Under the pieces are notes generated by a model. The model saw nothing but the letters and a program-made list of their open reading frames with translations, had not been told where the DNA came from and made no database searches. From NCBI GenBank assembly GCA_051744345.1, contig JBNJCW010000005.1, forward strand, positions 1 through 52,409: DNA of 52,409 bases, in the 5' to 3' direction. This document shows, in pieces, positions 33,099-41,390 of the stretch. The translations under genes and the position numbers were made by a program. The first letter of the stretch is position 1; every line of letters begins with the position of its first letter. This DNA is from Halolacustris sp051744345. Lineage in GTDB: Bacteria > Actinomycetota > Humimicrobiia > Humimicrobiales > Humimicrobiaceae.

Positions 33099-33908
33099 AT
33101 GGTGGAATTTTTATCCTATCCGTTTATGCAGAGGGCCCTGATTTCAGGCATAGTAATAGGGCTTGTCTGCTCTCTTATAGGGGTTTTTGTTATACTCCAG
33201 AAGATGTCTTTTTTTGCCAATGCCATAGCCCATTCTTCCCTGGCGGGGATAGCCCTGGGGTTTTTTATGGGACTGAATCCCATGGTTACGGCAGTAATTT
33301 TTGGAATTGTAATAGCAGTACTTATATCTTACCTTAAAAACAGAAGCGCCTTGTCTGTGGATACTATTATAGGGATTTTCCTTCCTTCTTCCATGGCTCT
33401 GGGAATATTGATAATTGGCCTATTGGAAGGTTACAAACCTGATCTTTTAAGCTATCTTTTCGGAAACATACTGGCAGTAGACCGTTTTTATATGTACCTT
33501 TCAGTTGGCCTGGGCCTGGTAGTAATAATTCTTCTTTCAGTGTTTTTTAAAAAGTATCTATTTATAACTTTTGACCGGGAGCTTGCTGCCATCCAGGGGC
33601 TGAATGTTGTGGCTTACGACTACCTTTTTATAATACTTCTGGCCACAACGGTTATTATAGGTACCAGGGTGGTAGGCATAATACTGGTAAGTGCCCTTAT
33701 AGTCATACCAGCTGCATCTTCAAAAAACATAAGCTCTAATTTTACCCAGATGGTGCTTTACTCTGTTGTATTCGGGTTTGCCTCCAGCCTTCTGGGGCTT
33801 ATATCTTCCTATTACCTGAACCTGGCTTCAGGGGCATCAATTATAATGGTAAGTGTGGCAATATTTTTAATAACCCTTTTGCTCAGGCCGGTGGTGGGCA
33901 GGAAATGA
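33099..33908 (+). CDS. Metal ABC-3 permease, ZnuB/MntC type
   Basis: A 269-residue permease with about eight helices. It begins VEFLSYPFMQRALISGIVIGLVCSLIGVFVIL, the typical ZnuB entry. It contains KMSFFANAIAHSSLAGIALG with the histidine lined up for the metal path, and GTRVVGIILVSALIVIPAAS near the end. The ATG at 33099 is one base after the ATPase stop; a further in-frame ATG at 33087 lies inside the ATPase gene and is less likely. It forms the channel for the ATPase encoded upstream. Confidence 0.92.
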   Translation: MVEFLSYPFMQRALISGIVIGLVCSLIGVFVILQKMSFFANAIAHSSLAGIALGFFMGLNPMVTAVIFGIVIAVLISYLKNRSALSVDTIIGIFLPSSMALGILIIGLLEGYKPDLLSYLFGNILAVDRFYMYLSVGLGLVVIILLSVFFKKYLFITFDRELAAIQGLNVVAYDYLFIILLATTVIIGTRVVGIILVSALIVIPAASSKNISSNFTQMVLYSVVFGFASSLLGLISSYYLNLASGASIIMVSVAIFLITLLLRPVVGRK

Positions 33909-34399
33909 AAATGTATAGCTATTCAATTAATACCAGAATAGGGAAGCTTAACTACGTCTGGGAAGAAGGGGGCAAGGTACTTTTTCTGGGAAACAGCACT
34001 CGGTCTCTTGATACTTTCAAGTCAAAGACTGGGGGTGGTTTCACAAAAAAGAAACACCTGCTTTTAGAAGAAGAGCTTAAGAAGTATCTGGATGGAAAAC
34101 TCGGGCAATTTTCTATTCAAACCAGGCTGGTCTCTGGTTCCATTTTTTTTAAAAAGGTGCTTAAGACCCTAAAAACTGTTGGATATGGTCAGACTGTAAG
34201 CTACCGCGGCCTGGCAGAAAAAGCAGGTTATCCCCTTGCCTGGAGGGCAGCAGGCACGGTGCTTTCCAAAAATCCCTTAATGATACTCATACCCTGCCAC
34301 CGGGTTATAAAAAGCAGCGGTAAGTTAGGGAATTTTACTGCAGGGCCTGACATAAAAAAGTTTTTACTGGAGCTTGAGATAGGTAACTCCTGCCAGTAA
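33905..34399 (+). CDS. ogt: Methylated-DNA--protein-cysteine S-methyltransferase
   Basis: A 164-residue suicide DNA-repair protein that takes the methyl group from O6-methylguanine. The C-terminal DNA-binding half has VGYGQTVSYRGLAEKAGYPLAWRAAGTVLSKNP (with the arginine finger region), then IPCHRVIKSSGKLGNFTAG, where the Cys is the acceptor. The helix-turn-helix region looks complete. It overlaps the permease gene by four bases and is the last gene of the B12 operon. Ogt has no known link to B12, so this may be chance joining, or it may deal with alkyl damage. Confidence 0.93.
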   Translation: MKMYSYSINTRIGKLNYVWEEGGKVLFLGNSTRSLDTFKSKTGGGFTKKKHLLLEEELKKYLDGKLGQFSIQTRLVSGSIFFKKVLKTLKTVGYGQTVSYRGLAEKAGYPLAWRAAGTVLSKNPLMILIPCHRVIKSSGKLGNFTAGPDIKKFLLELEIGNSCQ

Positions 34400-34562
34400 A
34401 ATGTATAATTTGATCGTATGGCTCTGGATGAAATAAACCAAGAGATTGCTAACTTCCCGAAAAATCCAACTATTATGTAAAAGCAAGTCTTCCTTCCGGA
34501 ATTCACGTGGTTGATACCAAATTATGCGGCTTTAAGCTTCAAACCTTTATCTTTAACCAATG

Positions 34563-35972
34563 TCAATGCCCCTCTTTAACCGTCAAATGTCCAAACAGGG
34601 TGTTCAACGATTCTGAAAGGGTCGGATGAGAGAAGATAGCATCACGAATAACAGTATACGGTAGACCCCCCAGCATGGCCACCTGCAGTATAGCCATCAC
34701 TTCGCCGCCCTCAACCCCCAAAACAGCTGCACCGAGTATCTGGCCAGTCTTAGCGTCAACAATTGCTTTCATCAAGCCACGTGTCTCGTCTGTTTCTATT
34801 GCTCGTGCTGCCCAGCTCATAGGAATCTTTGCCACACGGTAATCGTGACCAGTATCTTTTGCTGCCTTTTCAGTCATACCGATGCGGCCCAGTTGGGGGT
34901 CAATAAAAACTACATAAGGCAAAACTCTGCCGGAAGTATCCGCATTGCCATTTTCTAAAAGATTCTTGCTGATAATTCTGAAGTCATCGTAGGAGATATG
35001 GGTAAAGGCCGGTCCGCCGTTCACATCGCCAATTGCGTATATGCCTGGGACTGCTGTTTCCAGTTTAGCATTCACCGGCACGAACCCACGCTCATCCACA
35101 GATATTGCTGTAGATTCGAGGTTAAGGGAAGGAGTATTAGGTACACGTCCGGTTGCTACCAGCAGATGACTTCCTTCAAGATTTAGCTCTTTATCGTCTG
35201 TCTTGATTGTGAGGACAATCTTTTTACTGGCAGGTGCAGCGACTGTGACCGTTTCTGAATCTAGCATTACATCAATACCGTCCTGTCTGAAGATTTCTGC
35301 GATTTTTTCAGCTACATCTTCATCTTCCAAGGGAAGCAGCTGCTTTGCTTTTTGAACGATCGTCACTTTGCTGCCAAAGCGATGAAACATCTGAGCAAAT
35401 TCCACCCCAACATAACCCCCGCCTACTATAACAAGATGTTGGGGTAATTCATCTATTTCCATAATTGAGGTTGAGTCAAGAGCACCGATAGTGTCAAGAC
35501 CGGGGATTGGTGGCTTGAAGGGGCTGCTCCCGGTGTCTATTACAACCGTTTGAGCCTTGATGAATTCTTTTCGGCCATTAGGGAAATCTACTTCAAGTTC
35601 TTTCTTCCCAATGAAGTGCGCCTCGCCCTCGATCAGTGAAAGGCCTGGAGTTGAGACCAAGGCTTTCCTCTTGCCATTCCTGAAACTCTCGACTATATCC
35701 TGCTTGCGCTTGCGCACTTTTAGAATATCAACTGAATCGAAAGTGGAGTTAATTCCGTAATCCTTTGCCCTGCTGAGAAGATGAGCAACCCTAGCTGAAG
35801 CAATCATTGTCTTGGTTGGCGTACATCCCGTGTTAATACACGTTCCACCAACATGTTTTCGCTCCACCAGAGCGACCTGTCTGTCTGCCTCCGCTAAAGC
35901 AGTTGCAAGTGGACTTCCACCTTGACCAGCGCCAATAATAATCGCATCAAATACTTTGAAATCTTTACTCAT
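34563..35972 (-). CDS. Mercuric reductase-like FAD/NAD-linked disulfide oxidoreductase
   Basis: A 469-residue class I pyridine-nucleotide-disulfide oxidoreductase. The FAD site is AIIIGAGQGGSPLATALAEA near residues 10-30, the redox pair lies in GGTCINTGCTPTKTM near 41-55, and the NAD site is LVIVGGGYVGVEFAQMF near 168-185. The dimerisation domain with the conserved THISYDDFRI and HPTLSE comes at the end. The start at 35972 follows GGAGGAAAGGTG. It lacks the N-terminal HMA domain and the C-terminal vicinal Cys pair of true MerA, so mercury reduction is unlikely; it may act on another disulfide or quinone. It uses CGC arginine codons more than its neighbours, which hints at transfer. Confidence 0.85.
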   Translation of the reverse strand: MSKDFKVFDAIIIGAGQGGSPLATALAEADRQVALVERKHVGGTCINTGCTPTKTMIASARVAHLLSRAKDYGINSTFDSVDILKVRKRKQDIVESFRNGKRKALVSTPGLSLIEGEAHFIGKKELEVDFPNGRKEFIKAQTVVIDTGSSPFKPPIPGLDTIGALDSTSIMEIDELPQHLVIVGGGYVGVEFAQMFHRFGSKVTIVQKAKQLLPLEDEDVAEKIAEIFRQDGIDVMLDSETVTVAAPASKKIVLTIKTDDKELNLEGSHLLVATGRVPNTPSLNLESTAISVDERGFVPVNAKLETAVPGIYAIGDVNGGPAFTHISYDDFRIISKNLLENGNADTSGRVLPYVVFIDPQLGRIGMTEKAAKDTGHDYRVAKIPMSWAARAIETDETRGLMKAIVDAKTGQILGAAVLGVEGGEVMAILQVAMLGGLPYTVIRDAIFSHPTLSESLNTLFGHLTVKEGH

Positions 35973-36002
35973 TTTTTTCACCTTTCCTCCATTTAAAACC
36001 AT

Positions 36003-36474
36003 GATACAGCCATGGTTTAAAACAGCTGCTATATTGCATCGGCTTACATTTTGCTAAATTTACTTTTTCAATAATACCATATATCTAGCCTGTATTCCCT
36101 TGTTAACTTTTTTAGCCAGCCATGAAGAACGATTATTTTTATTTTAATAAAAATTCGGCAAATTTTTGGAAATTTGGGGATAAGAAATCTTAGGAAAGAT
36201 TTATCCAGGGGTTTTCTGCTAATATGATTATTAGGTTGTGGGGATTTACATAGATACCCTTACAGGTGGCTAGAGGTTGGAGGCAAGCCGTATCTGTATT
36301 GATTTATTTGAAAATCTGGCATCAATAAATCAGGGTCTTAGGTCATCAAACAATTGTTTAAATAATCCAGCAGCGCTACCAAACTTTTTTAAAATTTTAT
36401 CTTTTTTGTAAACTTGCTTTCTCTATCAATTGGCAGATTATCTAAATGGCATATAAAAACAGGTAAAGATTTGT
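36003..36474. other. Non-coding region upstream of the UroD-family fossil
   Basis: About 470 bases with AT-rich composition and no supported gene. The left part should contain the promoter of the minus-strand oxidoreductase gene. The right part may hold further remains of the decayed UroD-family gene that I could not translate convincingly. No repeats or hairpins with a T-run were noticed. Confidence 0.4.
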
Positions 36475-36916
36475 TCTCACCTCTTAAAAAATGAAGCAAA
36501 AGAGTATGCTGTCTTGGGCGGTTGTGCGTGCACTATGTTTGAAGCAGCATGGTATTTAAGGGGCTTAGAAAGTTTTTTAACAGATTTTTACCTGAACAAG
36601 GATTTTGTAATTGATTTACTGGATAAAACGATGAACTATTCCTTGGTTAAAACTTTCATTTTGGGGTAACGTTGATACCGGAAAGGTATTAAATTTGGGT
36701 GAATTCAAAGATGTTGCTGAAGAGGTTAGAAAGGTGATTGAGATACTCTCTCCAGGAGGAGGGCATATTTTATGCACCAATCATACAATATAATCTTCAG
36801 CTAGAGCAGTAGATAATACTATAGCTTATTATTGGGCGGCAGATCATTTTAGAAACTATCCCATAAATGTTAGAAAAGTGGTTTCAGATAAAAATTTAGA
36901 TATTTATTTTACCTAA
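36475..36916 (+). pseudogene. Decayed uroporphyrinogen decarboxylase-family (MtaA-like) methyltransferase
   Basis: One frame from 36490 encodes NEAKEYAVLGGCACTMFEAA, continuing with WYLRGLESFLTDFYLNKDFV and ending at TAA 36667-36669. A second frame resumes with FWGNVDTGKVLNLGEFKDVA, and later ILSPGGGHILCTNHTI. It is stopped by TAA, and then ARAVDNTIAYYWAADHFRNYP runs to a stop at 36916. These pieces match the C-terminal half of UroD-family corrinoid-linked methyltransferases. The front half is missing, and frameshift and stop are present. It is probably an eroded MtaA/MtbA-like gene. Confidence 0.75.
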
Positions 36917-36922
36917 GAAATA

Positions 36923-37816
36923 TTACCAGAATATCTTAGCCGCTGTCCTTATAGCTCCAGGATTCAGCCTGTAGGCAGCAGATATCTCACAGTGGGCAGC
37001 ATACCCGCATTTTGCACAGGATATATCTTCCAGCCTGTTCTTCAGGTAGCAGCCATGGTGTATATAACCGTCGGGGTCTACACTGGCTATAAGAAAGTCA
37101 TGGCACTTCCAGCTGTTATCCTTCATTTTCTTGAGGCAGTGGTGGGAATCAAGCAGGCTATAGCCCTGTTTTTTAAGATAAATAAGGTTATCCAGGACCT
37201 CTTTTCTTTTCTGCATACCTACGCTCAGCTCTTCTATTCCGGGGAAGGGATAAAAAAACTGTATGGTTACCCCCTTTATTTTCCCCTCAAGGTATTTAAC
37301 CAGCCTGGTAATATGGTCCTGGTTTAAGCTGGATATGGTTATATTGGCAATTATCTTTTTATCCCTGTGCCTTTCTATATTGTCCATAATCCTGTCAAAG
37401 CTTTTGCCCCTTATCCGGTCGTGGACCTCTTTTGTCCCGTCAATGGATACGAAGTATATGTCAGGGTTGGCAGTTGACAGGTCTATGGTGCCGTTGGTGG
37501 TTATACCTACGGAGAAGAACATGCTTTTTGCTGTTTCGGTTAAAGGAAAGATTCCCTTCCACAAAAGCGGTTCCCCGCCTTCAAAAATCAGTATCCTTAT
37601 CCCTTCTGAATGCAGTTTGTGGAGTATTTTCTCTGCTTCATTAAATGATATGTCCTGGCCGGGCTTTCTCCAGAACGGGCAGTGGAAACATTTTAGGTTG
37701 CATTTGTGGGTAAGCTTGAACCCGCAGAGCAGGGGGTGTGGGCGGCTGGGGCTAACCCTTGCCCTTAGCCTGTATCTTATTAGGTAGCAAAGCTGGTTAA
37801 AATTAGATTGTCCCAT
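36923..37816 (-). CDS. Radical SAM protein with C-terminal cysteine-rich (SPASM-like) region
   Basis: A 297-residue radical SAM enzyme. The cluster motif CNLKCFHC (Cys39, Cys43, Cys46) follows GFKLTHK. The fold continues with GGEPLLW (SAM contact) and TNGTIDLS, then DIYFVSIDGTKEVHDRIRG, a signature of MoaA/PqqE-like proteins. The C-terminus has several further cysteines (HHCLKKM, SWKCHDF, GCYLKNR, SCAKCGYAAHC), which suggest an auxiliary cluster. It resembles activating or peptide-modifying enzymes of the DUF3463/HpnH group, and the substrate is unknown. It is a single gene, divergent from the 98-residue zinc-ribbon protein. No precursor peptide was found beside it. Confidence 0.85.
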   Translation of the reverse strand: MGQSNFNQLCYLIRYRLRARVSPSRPHPLLCGFKLTHKCNLKCFHCPFWRKPGQDISFNEAEKILHKLHSEGIRILIFEGGEPLLWKGIFPLTETAKSMFFSVGITTNGTIDLSTANPDIYFVSIDGTKEVHDRIRGKSFDRIMDNIERHRDKKIIANITISSLNQDHITRLVKYLEGKIKGVTIQFFYPFPGIEELSVGMQKRKEVLDNLIYLKKQGYSLLDSHHCLKKMKDNSWKCHDFLIASVDPDGYIHHGCYLKNRLEDISCAKCGYAAHCEISAAYRLNPGAIRTAAKIFW

Positions 37817-37904
37817 AACAGCAGGCTATGTTAAATAATGAATTGATAATATCACGCCCAGGCTTTAAAATATAGTTGATATAAGCAATAAAAGAGGAGA
37901 GATA

Positions 37905-38201
37905 TTGGGTTTTTTGGATAATTTAAAAAAGGCTTTCTTGGGATCACCTTCAGCTGCATCGAATTTCATAGAATTCAAGGTAAAGTGCGGCAAATGCGGA
38001 GAAGAGATTGGGGTAAAGGCAAGAAAGACCAGTGACATTTCCAGGATATATGAAGATGATGGCCCGGATGGGGCCAGCTTTTTTTTGAGGAAAGAAATAC
38101 TGGGTAAAGAATGCAACAACCTCATATATGTCAGTATGTATTTTGGTCCATCTTACGAGGTTGTATCCAGGGATATTTCCGGTGGCAGTTTTATAGAATA
38201 A
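37905..38201 (+). CDS. Small zinc-ribbon-like protein, unrecognised
   Basis: A 98-residue protein with start TTG at 37905, six bases behind AGAGGAGAGA. The front has a helical segment (FLDNLKKAFLG), then CGKCGEEIGVKARKTSDI, a half zinc ribbon, and later a single Cys in GKECNN. The C-terminal half alternates hydrophobic and charged residues (LIYVSMYFGPSYEVVSRDI), typical of a small beta sheet. I know no family name. It lies ahead of glmU by about 60 bases and may share its transcript. Confidence 0.6.
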   Translation: MGFLDNLKKAFLGSPSAASNFIEFKVKCGKCGEEIGVKARKTSDISRIYEDDGPDGASFFLRKEILGKECNNLIYVSMYFGPSYEVVSRDISGGSFIE

Positions 38202-38264
38202 TTTAGATAATAGAGCGAAATTATGTTAAAATTCTTAAGGCTGTTTGCTAATAGAAGGAAATAA

Positions 38265-39680
38265 ATGGGAAAGAAAAAAAACCTATCGGTCATAGTCCTT
38301 GCAGCGGGCAAGGGAACCCGAATGAAATCTTCTTACCCCAAGGTTCTGCATACAATTTTTGGAAAGCCCATGCTCTTTTATATACTCAGGAGTGTCTACA
38401 GGCTGGAGCCAAGGAATGTCTTTGTGGTGGTAGGATACAGAAAGGAACTGATAAAAGAGTATCTTTTAAAAGAGTTTCCCCGGGCGGTAGCTGTTGACCA
38501 GGACCGGCAGCTGGGCACGGCCCATGCTGTGAGCACAGCTTCAGGCTGCAGGAAAGATATGGGCAGCCAGGTCATGGTTTTAAGCGGAGACTGCCCCCTG
38601 ATACTTCCCGCTACACTGGCCAGGCTGGCTGACAAGCAGGCCAGGACTAAAAGCAGTGCTACTATTTTAAGCACTGTGCTTGCTGACCCTACCGGTTACG
38701 GAAGGATTTTAAAGGACGGACAGGGCAATGTAGTGAAGGTGGTTGAGGAAGATGATGCAACTAAAGACCAGAAGATGATAAACCAGGTAAACACCTCTAT
38801 CTACTGTTTTGACCGGGACAGCCTTTTTGACGGACTTAAAGGTATCGGCACTTCCAATACCCAGAACGAATACTACCTTACGGATATAGCAGGGGAGCTG
38901 GTAGCGGCAGAAAAAAAGGTTACAACCATGAAGCTGGCAGATTATGTGCAGGTATTGGGGGTAAACGACCGTATCCAGCTTTCAGGGACCGAAAGGATAA
39001 TGCAGCAGAGGATCAATGAAAAGCTTATGGCCGGAGGAGTTACCATACGCAATCCCGAAAATACCTATATACAGGATACGGTAAGAATCGGGCCGGATAC
39101 GGTTATAGAGCCCTACTGCTTTATCAGCGGCAATACCAGAATCGGGGCTGAGTGTATGATTGGGCCTTTCTGCCAGATTGCTGACAGCACCATAGGCAAG
39201 AAAACCAGCATAAACTCTTCGGTGGTACTGGGTTCGTCTATAGGGGAGGAGAACAATATAGGCCCCTACAGCTACATAAGGCCCAATACCCGCACTGGAC
39301 GCAAGGTAAAGGTAGGCGGCTTCTGCGAGGTCAAAAAATCTGCTGTAGGGCAGGGAAGCAAGGTCCCCCACCTAAGCTATGTCGGGGATACGGATATAGG
39401 GGAGAGGGTTAATATCGGCGCTTCCTGTGTTACCGTAAATTATGACGGGTACCAGAAGCACAAGACGGTTATAGAGGATGATGTTTTTATAGGCTCCGAT
39501 ACAATGCTCATTGCTCCGGTAAGGGTGGGCAGGGGCGCTATTGTTGCAGCCGGCTCGGTAATAACTGATGATATTCCCCCGGACTGCCTGGCCATAGCAA
39601 GGGGCATGCAGAAAAATTTAGAGCAGGGCGCCATAAGGTACAGGAAAAAGAAGGAAAAGAAAGATAATAGGAGAAGCTAA
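38265..39680 (+). CDS. glmU: Bifunctional UDP-N-acetylglucosamine pyrophosphorylase / glucosamine-1-P acetyltransferase
   Basis: A 471-residue enzyme that makes UDP-GlcNAc for peptidoglycan. The N-terminal pyrophosphorylase has LAAGKGTRMKSSYPKVLH (12-29) and GDCPL. NEYYLTD is near 206 with DYVQVLGVNDRIQL as the linker. The C-terminal left-handed beta helix consists of hexapeptide repeats (IGPDTVIEPYCFISG, VKVGGFCEVKKS, NIGASCVTVNYDG) with catalytic His in VPHLSYVGDTDIG. AGAAGGAAATAA precedes the ATG. It is the first housekeeping gene of a run continuing with prs at the next base. Confidence 0.97.
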   Translation: MGKKKNLSVIVLAAGKGTRMKSSYPKVLHTIFGKPMLFYILRSVYRLEPRNVFVVVGYRKELIKEYLLKEFPRAVAVDQDRQLGTAHAVSTASGCRKDMGSQVMVLSGDCPLILPATLARLADKQARTKSSATILSTVLADPTGYGRILKDGQGNVVKVVEEDDATKDQKMINQVNTSIYCFDRDSLFDGLKGIGTSNTQNEYYLTDIAGELVAAEKKVTTMKLADYVQVLGVNDRIQLSGTERIMQQRINEKLMAGGVTIRNPENTYIQDTVRIGPDTVIEPYCFISGNTRIGAECMIGPFCQIADSTIGKKTSINSSVVLGSSIGEENNIGPYSYIRPNTRTGRKVKVGGFCEVKKSAVGQGSKVPHLSYVGDTDIGERVNIGASCVTVNYDGYQKHKTVIEDDVFIGSDTMLIAPVRVGRGAIVAAGSVITDDIPPDCLAIARGMQKNLEQGAIRYRKKKEKKDNRRS

Positions 39681-40649
39681 ATGAGAGACTATCCCACAAA
39701 CAAAAGACTGATGATTTTTTCCGGCTCATCAAATATTTCCCTGGCAGAAAAGATATCCAAAAATCTGGGCATAGCCCTGGGGAAGATTACCCGCACCAAA
39801 TTCAGGAACGGAGAGATATATGTAAAATTTGATGAAAGCGTGAGGGGAGCGGATGTTTTTTTGGTACAGACCTGCAGCCCTCCGGTAAATGACAATGTTA
39901 TGGAGCTCCTTATAATGATAGACGCATTAAAAAGGGCTTCTGCGGGAATGATAAATGCGGTTATTCCCCATTACGGCTATGCCAGGCAGGATAAGAAGGC
40001 AGAAGGCAGGGAACCCATAACCGCCAAGCTTTTTGCTGATATTCTGGAGGTGGCAGGCATTGACCGCCTGATAGTAACGGACCTGCATACAGCAACCATA
40101 CAGGGTTTTTTTGATGTGCCTGTAGACCACATTACTGCCATACCCATTATTGCCAAGTACTTCATGAAAAAAGAACTTTCCGATGGAGTAGTGGTGAGCC
40201 CGGATGTAGGCGGGGTTAAGAGGGCAAGCATTTTGGCCAGGCTTCTTCACTACCCCCTGGCCATATTTGACAAGAGGCGGCCTTCCCAGAATGTTGCCGA
40301 GATAGAGCATTTGGTGGGAGAGGTGAAAGGAAAGGATGCCATCCTTTTCGATGATATGATAGACACAGGCGGAACCCTGGTGGAAGCCATTGACATGATG
40401 ATAGCAAATGGGGTTAAAAGGGTTTTTGCTGCAGCCACCCACCCTATATTTTCCAAGAATGCAATAGAGATGCTCCAGGAGTCTAAAGCGGAGGAAATAG
40501 TGGTGGCAGATACGCTGCCCATAATAAAGCCCTACGACCCCGAAAGGATAAAAGTGGTATCTATTGCCCCCTTGCTTGCAAAAACCATAAAAAAAGTTTA
40601 TCATTGCAAATCTGTAAGCGAGTTGTTTAAAGGCGAAAATCTGGTTTAA
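39681..40649 (+). CDS. prs: Ribose-phosphate pyrophosphokinase
   Basis: A 322-residue PRPP synthetase; it transfers pyrophosphate from ATP to ribose-5-phosphate to feed nucleotide, histidine and tryptophan synthesis. Signatures are KITRTKFRNGEIYVKFDESVRG, PHYGYARQDKKAEGREPITAK near 95-115, VVSPDVGGVKRA, and the PRPP-binding DDMIDTGGTL near residue 223. The length is standard for class I enzymes. It begins directly at the base after the glmU stop, a linkage found in Firmicutes and Actinobacteria. Confidence 0.97.
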   Translation: MRDYPTNKRLMIFSGSSNISLAEKISKNLGIALGKITRTKFRNGEIYVKFDESVRGADVFLVQTCSPPVNDNVMELLIMIDALKRASAGMINAVIPHYGYARQDKKAEGREPITAKLFADILEVAGIDRLIVTDLHTATIQGFFDVPVDHITAIPIIAKYFMKKELSDGVVVSPDVGGVKRASILARLLHYPLAIFDKRRPSQNVAEIEHLVGEVKGKDAILFDDMIDTGGTLVEAIDMMIANGVKRVFAAATHPIFSKNAIEMLQESKAEEIVVADTLPIIKPYDPERIKVVSIAPLLAKTIKKVYHCKSVSELFKGENLV

Positions 40650-40676
40650 TTAAAAATTTAGAGGCAGGTGTAATAA

Positions 40677-41378
40677 ATGGAGAGTTTGAGTTTAACTGTT
40701 GACAAAAGAGATGAAAAAGAGCTGGGCAATAATGCTGCCGGAAGGCTTAGAAGAAAAAACTTTATTCCCGCAGTGCTTTACGGCCTGGCCAGGGAACCTA
40801 TGAGCGTAAAGGTTGATGTCAAGGATTTTTCAGGCATTATTAAGGGTAAGGGAACAGCCAACCTCATATTTGATCTATCTATAGGCAAATCAAAGAAAAA
40901 AGAAGCGGTTATATTAAAGGATATGCAGAGGGATCCCATAACCAGGGACTTTCTCCATATTGATTTCTTGAGGATTGAGATGAAGAAAGAGGTGGAAACC
41001 CAGGTTCCCATACATATACTTAATGAGCAGATAGCGGCGGGAATAAAGGAAGAAGGGGGTGTGCTGCAGCACAGCTTAAGGGAGCTGCATGTGGCCTGCC
41101 TTCCCAGGGATATACCCGAGAGCATTGATTTTGACATAAAAGAGCTTAAAATCGGTGACACAGTGAGGGTTGAAGACCTCCAGGCTGGTGATAATATAAG
41201 GGTCTTAAATGATCCCCAGGAGGTTATCATATCCATCATACATCCTTCACAGCTGATTGAGGAGGAAGTTGAAGAAGAGGTTGAAGCAGAAGAGCCCGAA
41301 CTGATTGGAAAAGAGGGTGAAGAGCCTGAAGAAGCAGAAGAGCAGGAAGAAACCAAGGAACAGCCTGCAGAGGAATAA
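40677..41378 (+). CDS. rplY: 50S ribosomal protein L25 (TL5/Ctc type)
   Basis: A 233-residue long-form L25. The N-terminal 5S rRNA-binding domain (GRLRRKNFIPAVLYG, MQRDPITRDFLHIDFL) is followed by the all-beta TL5 domain (HIDFDIKELKIGDTVRVEDL). The tail is very rich in glutamate (about residues 198-233). E. coli L25 has only the first domain. It binds 5S RNA in the large subunit. An AGGCAGGTG region lies upstream of the ATG. Gene order prs-rplY-pth is conserved in Gram-positive groups. Confidence 0.96.
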   Translation: MESLSLTVDKRDEKELGNNAAGRLRRKNFIPAVLYGLAREPMSVKVDVKDFSGIIKGKGTANLIFDLSIGKSKKKEAVILKDMQRDPITRDFLHIDFLRIEMKKEVETQVPIHILNEQIAAGIKEEGGVLQHSLRELHVACLPRDIPESIDFDIKELKIGDTVRVEDLQAGDNIRVLNDPQEVIISIIHPSQLIEEEVEEEVEAEEPELIGKEGEEPEEAEEQEETKEQPAEE

Positions 41379-41390
41379 GCTGGAAGGGCC

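Noticed and set aside
39927..40604. 225-codon minus-strand ORF opposite prs
   Set aside because: The composition is antisense-like (His, Tyr and Cys rich) with no recognisable domain, and prs fully explains the sequence.
41262..41375. Repetitive GAA/GAG-rich stretch that looks like a simple repeat
   Set aside because: It encodes the acidic tail of L25, which is normal for the long TL5/Ctc form; it is not a separate repeat element.
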